A DNA stretch of 11,981 nt from Pyrodictiaceae archaeon (lineage in GTDB: Archaea; Thermoproteota; Thermoprotei_A; Sulfolobales; Pyrodictiaceae). Below, piece by piece: positions 1-6,395 of the stretch (within the stretch, counting starts at the first letter, position 1; every line of letters begins with the position of its first letter). The stretch spans positions 1 through 11,981 of the forward strand of contig WAQM01000139.1 of assembly GCA_015520245.1 (NCBI GenBank). The letters run 5' to 3'. Made by a program: the position numbers and the translations under genes. Under the pieces are notes generated by a model. The model had not been told where the DNA came from, made no database searches, and saw nothing but the letters and a program-made list of their open reading frames with translations.

Positions 1-1382
1 CTGAGCAGGTACTCCCTGAGCTTCCGCGCAGCGTCGCGAAGCGCGGCGCGAAGCTCGCGCTCGATCTCGGGTACGTCGGCCACGCTCTCCTTCCCGACGC
101 CCTTGTAGGGCACCTTCGTGCTGCAGATGTGGGTCAGGACGGCCAGGGGCGCGGGGAACTCCACCAGGTACTGGCGCCAGTCAAAGTTGCGCGGGTCGAC
201 AACCTTCCAGGCGACGTCCGACTTCTCGTCGTAGAGGAGGGGGATCTTGTTGGCGTACCTTAGCAGCAACGGCTCCTCCTGCGGGGGTATCTGACCGCCG
301 TACGCTACGCCCACCTCCACTATGAACGGGTGGCCCTCGTACGCCCGGGGCTTCCGGGTCACGGCGACCACGAACTCCGGCTTCAGTATGGCCCTAAGGC
401 CGGCCTCTATGACGTCGGGTCCCAGAGGCGACAGCGCGTCAGCGCTGGGGGGCCTGAACCTCGGGTACTCCCTGAGCTTGCGGGCCAGCTGCTCCAGCTG
501 CTTGTCGGTGAGCCTGCGGGGGTCTGTGTTAGGGTCCATCCGGGCCCAGCGCAGGAACTGCTCGGCCGTCTTCCTGCCGACGCCCTGGAAGGCCTCGGCC
601 AGGAAGTCCACCATGTTGCTCGCGTTGATCTGGGATATCAACATCTTCAGCTGCTCGATGTCGACCCCGTGCGGGTGGGGCTTGACCTCCTTGGGCCCCG
701 GCGGCACGCGATCCAGCACGCGGCGGTAGTAGGTCACGTTGCCATCAGGGTCGACGAAGACTATCTCGGCGTAGGGCGCGGCTATCGCGGTGCGCCTGAT
801 GTACTCGTAGATCTTGCTGCGCGCGCGGCCCCAATCACCTACGATGGTCACCGAGATGCGTAGGCCGTGCCAGCGGCTAGGGTTAGGCCACGACTTCTTG
901 GCCAGCACTATGGGCTCATTGCGTTGTATGTCTATCTTGAGCTTGAAGTAGTAGACCTGCGTGGAACCCTGCGGGGCCGTGTATATCTCGACCGGCTGGC
1001 CGGTGGTGATCTGGCCGTAGAGTATGGCCATTTTCGCGCCCAGACCGAAGCGGCCGCGCGCCTGCCTTAGCTTGTACTTGGTGCTGACGAGTACCTTGCC
1101 GAAGGCCAGCGGCACGTTGGAGGGCGCGACGCCTATGCCGTTGTCCTCCACGGTCACGGTGTACTTGTCGCCGTCGACGCGCGATATCACGATCTTAACG
1201 GTGGGCTTGAGGCCGTAAACGTCGGTGGCGTCAAGAGCGTTCTCGACCAGCTCGCGCACGGTCTGGTAGAGCGCCCTGGCTGGGTTGCTGAATCCCGCTA
1301 GCTCGCGGTACTCGTAGAAGAACTGCGAGGGCGTCATAGCCTTAAACGTCTCGGCGGCGGCGGGCGACCTGGCGCCAGCCAT
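1..1382 (-). CDS. top6B: Type II DNA topoisomerase VI subunit B, partial (C-terminus beyond window)
   Basis: This is the ATP-binding GHKL subunit of topoisomerase VI. It dimerises on ATP to drive strand passage by the cutting subunit Top6A and so relaxes and decatenates DNA. About 460 residues are visible. The GHKL motifs are intact: the N-box with E44, N48 and D51 (ELVENALDAT), the G1 box EDNGIG at residues 79-84, and the lid/G2 box RGRFGLGAK at 109-117. The helix-two-turn-helix and transducer parts follow. K431 in the segment YKGVGKES sits where the ATP-sensing switch lysine of the transducer domain lies in this family. The frame is open to position 1, so by comparison with the usual length of roughly 530 residues some 70 are missing. 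The ATG at 1382 is preceded by AAGGGTGG at a good distance; an in-frame GTG at 1391 is a poorer alternative. top6A usually lies beside top6B, but the downstream side is outside the window. It is transcribed divergently from the pilin gene. Confidence 0.96.
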   Translation of the reverse strand, partial: MAGARSPAAAETFKAMTPSQFFYEYRELAGFSNPARALYQTVRELVENALDATDVYGLKPTVKIVISRVDGDKYTVTVEDNGIGVAPSNVPLAFGKVLVSTKYKLRQARGRFGLGAKMAILYGQITTGQPVEIYTAPQGSTQVYYFKLKIDIQRNEPIVLAKKSWPNPSRWHGLRISVTIVGDWGRARSKIYEYIRRTAIAAPYAEIVFVDPDGNVTYYRRVLDRVPPGPKEVKPHPHGVDIEQLKMLISQINASNMVDFLAEAFQGVGRKTAEQFLRWARMDPNTDPRRLTDKQLEQLARKLREYPRFRPPSADALSPLGPDVIEAGLRAILKPEFVVAVTRKPRAYEGHPFIVEVGVAYGGQIPPQEEPLLLRYANKIPLLYDEKSDVAWKVVDPRNFDWRQYLVEFPAPLAVLTHICSTKVPYKGVGKESVADVPEIERELRAALRDAARKLREYLL

Positions 1383-1462
1383 CGTGGCCACCCTTGCCGT
1401 AGCTCTAGTGGCGCCATGCAGCCCTTCTTTTGCGCTAGCCTCCCTCGCCGCCCTACGCCCGC

Positions 1463-1490
1463 CACTTATCTCTTTCCCGATTGAAAAGGG
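1463..1490. promoter_or_regulatory. AT-richer patch between top6B and pilin gene, candidate divergent promoters
   Basis: The 156-bp divergent spacer is GC-rich except for this patch, which contains CTTATCT and, just after it, ATTGAAAAG. On the plus strand either could act as a weak TATA element and would place transcription starts near 1494-1510, giving the pilin gene a 30-45 nt leader that includes its ribosome binding site. On the minus strand GGGAAAG followed by AGATAAG resembles a purine-rich BRE plus TATA element for top6B. A second minus-strand candidate, CAAAAGAA, lies at about 1426-1433. The matches to consensus are partial, so this rests mainly on position. Confidence 0.35.
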
Positions 1491-1524
1491 CATGCACCGC
1501 AGTAACTGCTGCTCCTAGCCCGGC

Positions 1525-1532
1525 GGAGGTGA
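1525..1532 (+). promoter_or_regulatory. Strong Shine-Dalgarno of the pilin gene
   Basis: GGAGGTGA is a full-length match to the archaeal anti-Shine-Dalgarno sequence and ends six bases before the ATG at 1539. It fixes the start of the pilin gene and suggests strong translation. It is the best ribosome binding site seen in the window. Confidence 0.85.
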
Positions 1533-1538
1533 GCCCGT

Positions 1539-1958
1539 ATGAAGGCCCTATCGCCGATAGTCTCCGCCGTGATACTGATAGTCGCGGCGATCATAGGCGG
1601 CACGCTGGCCTACCAGTACTTCATCAGCACGATGACGTCGATGGTCTCGAAGCCGAACGTGGTCGTCGACGAGGCCCTAGCCTATACGGTGCTGAACAAG
1701 ATGTTCGTGAAGGTGTCCAACATGGGTATGACGCCGGTCAAGCTCGACAGCATAGTGGTGTACTGCGACGCGAGCGCCCCGCAGCGGCTGGCGCTGGGCT
1801 CAGTCGAGCTGCGGCCCGGCAAGTCCGTGACCCTCAACGTGACCATCGACGGCCAGACCATAGCCGGCTGCTCCAGGGTCTTCGTCTCGGTCACCTACAG
1901 CGCGCCCAACTTCGGCTCCGACAGCACGAGGCCCGTGGAGGTCATAGTGGTCAGCTAG
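1539..1958 (+). CDS. Type IV pilin-like secreted protein with class III signal peptide
   Basis: A small (139-residue) archaeal type IV pilin-like protein. The N-terminus is MKA followed by LSPIVSAVIL and a hydrophobic helix up to about residue 29. This fits a class III signal: a very short basic leader, predicted peptidase cleavage after A3, then a helix that packs in the filament core. The remainder (about 45-139) is beta-rich, with a V-x-N-x-G segment near 59-63 and an L-R-P-G-K-S turn at 91-96, as in many archaeal pilin head domains. C76 and C111 could form a disulfide outside the cell. N100-V-T is the only N-glycosylation sequon. An assembly ATPase and a membrane platform gene follow immediately, which supports pilus or pseudopilus assembly. 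No class III prepilin peptidase is encoded in the window. Whether this is a major pilin, a minor pilin or a secretion pseudopilin cannot be decided from sequence alone. The start is set by the strong upstream GGAGGTGA. Confidence 0.85.
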   Translation: MKALSPIVSAVILIVAAIIGGTLAYQYFISTMTSMVSKPNVVVDEALAYTVLNKMFVKVSNMGMTPVKLDSIVVYCDASAPQRLALGSVELRPGKSVTLNVTIDGQTIAGCSRVFVSVTYSAPNFGSDSTRPVEVIVVS

Positions 1959-1980
1959 GGCCGGGCCGCGGGGATCCGCC

Positions 1981-3453
1981 TTGCGTAACGGTTTTTTAAA
2001 CGAGCTCCTAAGGCCCGTGCGCTGCAGCCGCAGGCACGGCCGGCTGATCAAAGAGTATGCGGTCGGCGTTGTGAGCGTAAAGCTCTTCGTCGAGGGCGAC
2101 GGCACGCTCCGCTACTGCGTTGACGAGCCGGCGCTCCCAGATGAGGAGCTCAAGCTAGCGTCCAAGCTCGCCGAGGCACTCGTACTGGAGGGCTATACGT
2201 CGGTACCCGGGGTCGACGAGTTGCGCGTGGTGTGCGGGAAGCACGGTCTCAGCTGGGAGAGGGTGGGTAAGAGGCTGGAGGCGGTGACCTACTACGTGGC
2301 GAAGCTCGTGAGCGGCTATGGCCCGCTCTTCCCCCTGCTGCGGGATCCAAACATCGAGGAGATAGCAGTCAACGGGCCCGGCAAGCCCGTCTCCGTGCTG
2401 ACGCGCATCGTGCCGGGTAGCTGGGCGCTCACGAATATAGTGTTGGACAGCGAAGCGCTCAACACGTTGGTTATACAGCTAGCCCACCGCGCCGGCCGTA
2501 GCATCAGCGTGGCCCACCCCTACGTGGAGGGCATGCTGCCCGAAGGACACCGCATCGCGGTCACGTACCTCAATGAGGTGTCCAGGTTCGGCTCCTCGGT
2601 GGTGATAAGGAAGCATGTGAGCGAGCCCATGACGCCGGCGGAGCTCGCCTACAGGGGCATGATCGGCCTTGACGAGCTGGCGTACCTCTGGCTCCTCATA
2701 GAGCACGCCGGCTCGATCCTCATAGTGGGCCCGGCGGCGGCGGGCAAGACCACGCTGCTCCAGGCCCTGCTCATGCTGGTGCCCCTCGACAAGAGGATAG
2801 TAACCATCGAGGACACGCCAGAGCTCAATCTCTCGTGGCACCCGCTGTGGGACAGCCTCGTAACGCGCCACAGCTACGGCGACGAGGCCGAGGACGTGGA
2901 CCTCTACAAGCTCGCGAAGTTCGCGCTGAGAAGGCGCGCTGACTACCTAGTCATAGGTGAGGTGAGGGGCGAGGAGGCCCGCATACTGGTCCACGCCGCG
3001 AGCAGCGGTCACGGGGCGCTAGCTACCTTCCACGCGGAGAGCGCCGAGGCCGCGCTGATGAGGTTGAGGGCGCCCCCGATCTCGCTCGGGGACTCGTTCC
3101 TCCAAGCGATATGGTCCGTAGTCACGGTGTCCAGGCTCAGGCTGAACGGGACCGAGGTCAGGAAGGTGATAGCGATCGACGAGATCGTGCCAGCTGGGGG
3201 CTCGGTCACCCTCGCGAGGCTCTTCGACTACGCCAACGATGGCAAGATCTCGATCGACGCCATCGTGGAGCGCAGCGCGCGGCTACGACAGATCGCGAGG
3301 CTCGTCGGCATGGGTAGCGACCAGCTCCGCGAGGAGCTCGCTGAGAGGCGGAGGCTCCTGCAGAAGCTGGTGGAGGAGAGGGTGTTCTCGGCCGGCGAGT
3401 TCGTGGCCCGCATAACGAGGTTCTACGCGTCAAGGAGGTGGAGCGGGAGGTGA
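1981..3453 (+). CDS. Type II/IV secretion system (pilus assembly) ATPase, GspE/TadA/FlaI-like
   Basis: A cytoplasmic hexameric ATPase of the GspE/VirB11/TadA superfamily that would power filament assembly. It has 490 residues from the TTG start. An N-terminal domain begins with the KEYAVG...VKLF stretch near 24-35 and leads to Y-x-V-D-E-P near 45. The ATPase core carries the Walker A motif GPAAAGKTT (250-258), the acidic Asp-box IEDTPEL (276-282), Walker B LVIGEVRGEE (323-332) and the His-box GHGALATFHAE (343-353). A helical, arginine-rich tail follows from about 430. The P-loop has A-A where T-G or T-A is common; the functional G, G, K and T are kept. The start is uncertain. TTG 1981 has GGGGATCC just before it, GTG 2017 is an in-frame alternative, and GTG 2071 would cut into the family-like KEYAVG segment. 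The gene begins 22 bp after the pilin stop and overlaps the platform gene, so it belongs to the cassette. Confidence 0.93.
   Translation: MRNGFLNELLRPVRCSRRHGRLIKEYAVGVVSVKLFVEGDGTLRYCVDEPALPDEELKLASKLAEALVLEGYTSVPGVDELRVVCGKHGLSWERVGKRLEAVTYYVAKLVSGYGPLFPLLRDPNIEEIAVNGPGKPVSVLTRIVPGSWALTNIVLDSEALNTLVIQLAHRAGRSISVAHPYVEGMLPEGHRIAVTYLNEVSRFGSSVVIRKHVSEPMTPAELAYRGMIGLDELAYLWLLIEHAGSILIVGPAAAGKTTLLQALLMLVPLDKRIVTIEDTPELNLSWHPLWDSLVTRHSYGDEAEDVDLYKLAKFALRRRADYLVIGEVRGEEARILVHAASSGHGALATFHAESAEAALMRLRAPPISLGDSFLQAIWSVVTVSRLRLNGTEVRKVIAIDEIVPAGGSVTLARLFDYANDGKISIDAIVERSARLRQIARLVGMGSDQLREELAERRRLLQKLVEERVFSAGEFVARITRFYASRRWSGR
1992..2000 (+). promoter_or_regulatory. T6A3 run: possible pilin terminator or internal TATA element
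   Basis: TTTTTTAAA lies 34 bases after the pilin stop codon, in otherwise GC-rich DNA and inside the annotated first codons of the ATPase gene. A T-run just after a highly translated gene suits archaeal intrinsic termination. The same string also resembles a TATA box, which would place a transcription start near 2020 and favour a downstream start for the ATPase. Both readings are inference. Confidence 0.35.
3434..3440 (+). promoter_or_regulatory. Ribosome binding site deciding the platform gene start
   Basis: GGAGGTG within the end of the ATPase gene ends nine bases before the GTG at 3450. It overlaps the other possible start, GTG 3438, so it cannot serve that one. This favours GTG 3450, which forms a GTGA overlap with the ATPase stop. 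Confidence 0.6.
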
Positions 3454-4733
3454 GGCTGAGGGTCGTCGGCGCCGGGCTGAGGGCTGTACTCGAGCTGCCC
3501 CTCTTCATACTCTACGTCGCCGTGCTGGCCGCTACAGGCAAGGGGCTACATGAGGCACTGCTCGAGCTGAATGCACGCCCGTCGCTAGCCGCCGGGCTAC
3601 GCACCTTCAGCAAGCTAGCATCCACTTACGTGAGGATCCACGCCTCCAACCTCGAGGTGCTGAGCTCTCTTCGCAGGCTCGCCGAGGTGGCGCCCGACGC
3701 CAGAGTGGCGGGCTTCATACGGGGCTACGTGGCGACGAGGCTCAGCCGCGGCAGCGTGGTCGACTTCGTCGAAAGGAGCCTCCAGCGCGCACTTAACTAC
3801 GTGGACTCCACGCTCCGGCAGCGTCTTGACGTCGCTGGAGGCATTATGGAGGCGCTCGTCCTCCTATCGTCGGTTGTCGCGTTCTCGCTTATGGTGGTGC
3901 CAGCCAGCCCCACGCACCTGTACCTGCTCGTGGTCACCGTTTCCGCGCTGTGCGTGACCACATCCGTGGTCCTCAGGCTGCGCGTGTTCGAGGTGTACGT
4001 CCTGCAGCCGCGGCTGCGCGAATTAGTGTTGACGCTCGCGGCAGGGGCGGCAGCGCTCGCGTCCCTGTATGACGAGGGTGTTAGGGGCGCGGCGCTAGCG
4101 GCCGCCGCTGTGGCGGCCGACGCGGCCCTCATCTACACCAACCTCTCGGCTCTCAAGCGCATGTCATCCTTTATCCGCAGCCTGCGCACGCTCTTCGAGG
4201 CGATCCAGCTAGGCACGGAGACCATCGCGCTCCACCTGAGCCACGGGCTCCCCGAGGAGCTTAGGTACGTGATCAGGACCGGCAGGGCCCCGCCGGCACG
4301 CCTTCAAGGCATGGCTATGGTGCTCACGCACGTGCTCGCCGAGGCGCTGCGCGGTGGGTCGCGGGCGGCGCGCGCCGCCATGCTCGTGACGGAGTTCCTA
4401 GAGGCTGTGAACGACAAGTTCTCAATGCTGGTGAGGTACGGCGTGCTCTACGAGGCCCTCATGGCGGTCGTCTACGTGGTCCTTATAGCCTCCTACGCCG
4501 TGGCGTCGTCGATGCTGGCCTCGGCGCCCCTCACCGCCCTACCCCAAAGCCTCGTGCCGCCCGATGCCGTGGCGCGCGTGCTAGCGACCACCGTGGTGGT
4601 GGGCTGCGTGTCGGTGGGCATCCTGGTGTGGGGCAACGGCGCGTCGTTCGCGCTGCCTATCGTGATCCTGGCCTCAAAGCTCGGCCCGCAGCTAACGAGC
4701 CTAGTGGCCCTCGCGCCCTGGCTGCCGGCCTAG
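3450..4733 (+). CDS. Type IV pilus assembly platform protein, TadC/PilC-like (T2SSF family)
   Basis: An integral membrane platform protein of the T2SSF/TadC type, which docks the assembly ATPase and the growing filament (about 427 residues from GTG 3450). It shows the duplicated layout typical of archaeal TadC-like proteins. A first cytoplasmic helical domain (roughly 40-130) is followed by hydrophobic segments near 132-151, 157-175, 192-208 and 213-229. A second helical domain (roughly 230-330) is followed by hydrophobic segments near 334-356 and in the last 50 residues. Another hydrophobic segment lies near 16-30. Family assignment rests on this architecture and on its place directly after the ATPase; sequence motifs in this family are weak. 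The start GTG 3450 overlaps the ATPase TGA as GTGA and has a properly spaced GGAGGTG; GTG 3438 would add four residues. The TAG stop lies on a CTAG shared with the opposing mtnA gene. Confidence 0.85.
   Translation: MRLRVVGAGLRAVLELPLFILYVAVLAATGKGLHEALLELNARPSLAAGLRTFSKLASTYVRIHASNLEVLSSLRRLAEVAPDARVAGFIRGYVATRLSRGSVVDFVERSLQRALNYVDSTLRQRLDVAGGIMEALVLLSSVVAFSLMVVPASPTHLYLLVVTVSALCVTTSVVLRLRVFEVYVLQPRLRELVLTLAAGAAALASLYDEGVRGAALAAAAVAADAALIYTNLSALKRMSSFIRSLRTLFEAIQLGTETIALHLSHGLPEELRYVIRTGRAPPARLQGMAMVLTHVLAEALRGGSRAARAAMLVTEFLEAVNDKFSMLVRYGVLYEALMAVVYVVLIASYAVASSMLASAPLTALPQSLVPPDAVARVLATTVVVGCVSVGILVWGNGASFALPIVILASKLGPQLTSLVALAPWLPA
4730..4733. other. Shared palindromic CTAG: overlapping stop codons of platform gene and mtnA
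   Basis: The plus-strand gene ends with TAG at 4731-4733 and the minus-strand mtnA ends with TAG read from 4732 to 4730. The two stops are the two strands of one CTAG. There is no intergenic sequence, so any 3' untranslated region and terminator of each gene must lie inside the other. Confidence 0.95.
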
Positions 4734-5836
4734 GCGCCACGCCCTGAGCCTACCACCTTGGGTATGGTCTGGGCGTAGGGCGGCCTTATGATGCCCCGCT
4801 CAGTCACTATGGCGGTGACCAGCTCGGGCGGCGTGACGTCGAAGGCGGGGTTGAGCACCTCGACATCATCCAGGGTGATGCGGAGCCGGCCGAGCACCGT
4901 CCTGACCTCGTCCGGAGCCCTCTCCTCTATCGGTATATTGGGCCCCTCGAGGTTGAGGTCGAAGGTCGATGTTGGCGCGGCGACGTAGAAGGGCACCCCG
5001 TGCCTTGCTGCGAGTACGGCTATCACGTAGGTGCCTATCTTGTTGGCTACGTAGCCGTCGCGCGTTATCCTATCGGCGCCCACGACGACCTTATCCACGA
5101 GCCCCCTCGCCATGAGGTAGCCGACCATGTTGTCCGTCACCAGCTTCACGGGGATCCCCTCCTTCTTAAGCTCCCACACGGTCAGCCTGGCCCCTTGGAG
5201 CAGGGGCCTGGTCTCGGTGGCTATCACGGTGACTCTCTTGCCCTCCTCGACCGCGGCGCGGATGATGCCTAGGGCGGTGCCGTAGCCGGCGGTAGCCAGG
5301 GCCCCCGCGTTGCAGTGGGTCAGCACGGTGTCCCCGTCCTCGATGAGCTTGGCGCCCTCACGCCCGATCCTGATGTTCGTCTCAACGTCCTCCGCGTGGA
5401 TCCTCTTAGCCTCGTCGAGCACCGCGTGGGCCAGCTTAACGGGGTCGCTGCTCCGCCCCAGCTCCTGCACGAACCTTTTCCACACGCGGTCGAGCGCCCA
5501 GAAGAGGTTGTAGGCGGTGGGCCTCGTCGAGGCGAGCTCCTTCCTAGCCCGCTCGAGCCTTGAGTAGAGCTCGTCCACGCTCCGCGGCTCCGGGTGCAGG
5601 GCGGCAAGTGCCATGGCGTAGGCGGCTGCGACGCCTATCGCCGGCGCCCCCCGGATCTCCATGTCCACTATAGCCCTGGCCACGCGCCTGTAGTCCCGGG
5701 TCTCGCGGTAGACCTCCTGCCATGGCAGGAGGCGCGTGTCTAACCATCTCAGCGACATGCGCTCGTCGACCCACTCTATCGGCCTTATCTTAAGGTCCTT
5801 GAGCGGCACGGGGTTGACACCCTTTAGCCACACCAT
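4730..5836 (-). CDS. mtnA: S-methyl-5-thioribose-1-phosphate isomerase (eIF2B-related family)
   Basis: Converts 5-methylthioribose-1-phosphate to methylthioribulose-1-phosphate in methylthioadenosine salvage; cytosolic. It has 368 residues from ATG 5836. Visible family marks are RPIEW near 18-22, RGAPAIGVAAAYAM near 62-75, THCNAGALATAGYGTALG with catalytic C175, ETRPLLQGARLT near 207, TDNMVGYLM near 234, and GADRI with catalytic D255. The 80-residue spacing between C175 and D255 matches that known for MtnA. The family also includes ribose-1,5-bisphosphate isomerase and aIF2B subunits. RPIEW and the DNM motif favour MtnA, but a dual role cannot be excluded. The start is uncertain. ATG 5836 lacks a spaced ribosome binding site, whereas in-frame GTG 5809 has AAGGGTG eight bases upstream and fits the only nearby TATA-like element. 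The gene is monocistronic here, divergent from endA and convergent with the pilus cassette. Confidence 0.9.
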   Translation of the reverse strand: MVWLKGVNPVPLKDLKIRPIEWVDERMSLRWLDTRLLPWQEVYRETRDYRRVARAIVDMEIRGAPAIGVAAAYAMALAALHPEPRSVDELYSRLERARKELASTRPTAYNLFWALDRVWKRFVQELGRSSDPVKLAHAVLDEAKRIHAEDVETNIRIGREGAKLIEDGDTVLTHCNAGALATAGYGTALGIIRAAVEEGKRVTVIATETRPLLQGARLTVWELKKEGIPVKLVTDNMVGYLMARGLVDKVVVGADRITRDGYVANKIGTYVIAVLAARHGVPFYVAAPTSTFDLNLEGPNIPIEERAPDEVRTVLGRLRITLDDVEVLNPAFDVTPPELVTAIVTERGIIRPPYAQTIPKVVGSGRGA

Positions 5837-5845
5837 CCCCGGACA

Positions 5846-5857
5846 CTATATCCTTTC
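5846..5857. promoter_or_regulatory. TATA-like element in the mtnA/endA divergent spacer
   Basis: CTATATCCTTTC is the only AT-rich stretch between the two divergent genes. Read on the minus strand it is CGAAAGGATATAG, a BRE-like CGAAA next to a TATA-like ATATAG, which would start mtnA transcription near 5823 and favour the GTG 5809 start. On the plus strand TATAT would place a start near 5874, at the endA start codon. The same element cannot easily serve a transcript that includes the endA ribosome binding site, so endA may use another promoter inside mtnA. Confidence 0.45.
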
Positions 5858-5861
5858 GGGC

Positions 5862-5866
5862 GGTGG
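5862..5866 (+). promoter_or_regulatory. Ribosome binding site of the endonuclease subunit
   Basis: GGTGG ends seven bases before GTG 5874. It supports this start over longer in-frame possibilities that would run back into the opposing mtnA gene and have no family resemblance. Confidence 0.55.
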
Positions 5867-5873
5867 CCGACCC

Positions 5874-6395
5874 GTGCATAGACGCGCCAAAGCCCTGCTG
5901 CGGGAGGATGGCACCCTAGAGGTCTTGGAGGGAGGGGAACTCATAGCGTCGAGGTTGGGCCTCGAGTCCCCGCCCGCGCAGCTTGAGGCCGAGGACGCCC
6001 TACTGCTAGCGCTCGACGGCGTCCTGGAGGTGGTCGACGCGAGCGGCAGGGCGGTGTCTGAGGACGAGCTGCTCGCGGTCGCCGCACGCAGGGACCCGCG
6101 CGTGTGGGTCAAGGTCGAGGTCTACAAGGACTTAAGGAGGCGGGGGCGCATAGTCGTGCCCGGCCCTCGGCCCGACACGCTGCTGGTTAAGCTGAGGCGG
6201 CGTAGCCCGCGCTACGACTACTACGTCCTCATACTAGAGGAGAGGGTGCCGGTCAAGCTATCGACGATAATGTCGTTCGTCGAGGAGGCGATGAAGAACG
6301 GGTGGACGCCGGTGCTAGCAATCGTGGACGACTACGGCGATGTAACCTACTATACACCCTCCCCCTTCGCACCGCGCAGGCGGGAACCACGGTGA
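5874..6395 (+). CDS. endA: tRNA-splicing endonuclease, structural (non-catalytic) subunit
   Basis: A 173-residue EndA-family protein that would pair with a catalytic EndA subunit elsewhere in the genome to cut bulge-helix-bulge introns from precursor tRNAs. The N-terminal domain covers about 1-75 (ending SEDELLAVAAR). The nuclease-fold domain runs from VEVYKDLRRRG near 81-91 to the conserved VDDYGDVTYY at 151-160. The catalytic Tyr, His and Lys of active subunits appear to be absent. R92 stands where Tyr is expected after RRG, Y116/Y117 where His is expected, and about W144 where Lys is expected. This is the pattern of the structural beta subunit in crenarchaeal heterotetrameric enzymes. GTG 5874 is chosen for the upstream GGTGG and the family N-terminus. 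The stop TGA overlaps the hisS start as GTGA, so the two genes are probably co-translated. The main uncertainty is exact alignment of the active-site positions without a search. Confidence 0.82.
   Translation: MHRRAKALLREDGTLEVLEGGELIASRLGLESPPAQLEAEDALLLALDGVLEVVDASGRAVSEDELLAVAARRDPRVWVKVEVYKDLRRRGRIVVPGPRPDTLLVKLRRRSPRYDYYVLILEERVPVKLSTIMSFVEEAMKNGWTPVLAIVDDYGDVTYYTPSPFAPRRREPR

Noticed and set aside
322..1218. Several plus-strand open frames opposite the first gene
   Set aside because: They lie fully antisense to top6B, which has intact GHKL motifs on the minus strand; their products are low-complexity and look like nothing known.
1481..1999. A 172-codon plus-strand frame over the pilin region
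   Set aside because: It overlaps the pilin gene in another frame, and its product is Arg/Gly/Ala-rich as expected from GC-rich shadow frames. The pilin frame has the strong ribosome binding site and class III signal.
3206..3508. Minus-strand frames over the end of the ATPase and start of the platform gene
   Set aside because: Ser/Arg-rich translations opposite two well-supported genes; no start context or motifs.
5736..5873. Longer endonuclease subunit from ATG 5736
   Set aside because: The added residues are encoded antisense inside mtnA and carry no family similarity; GTG 5874 has GGTGG upstream.
6302..6391. Longer HisRS N-terminus from an upstream ATG
   Set aside because: The extra 30 residues fall within endA, do not resemble HisRS, and the GTGA-overlap start at 6392 gives the family N-terminus.
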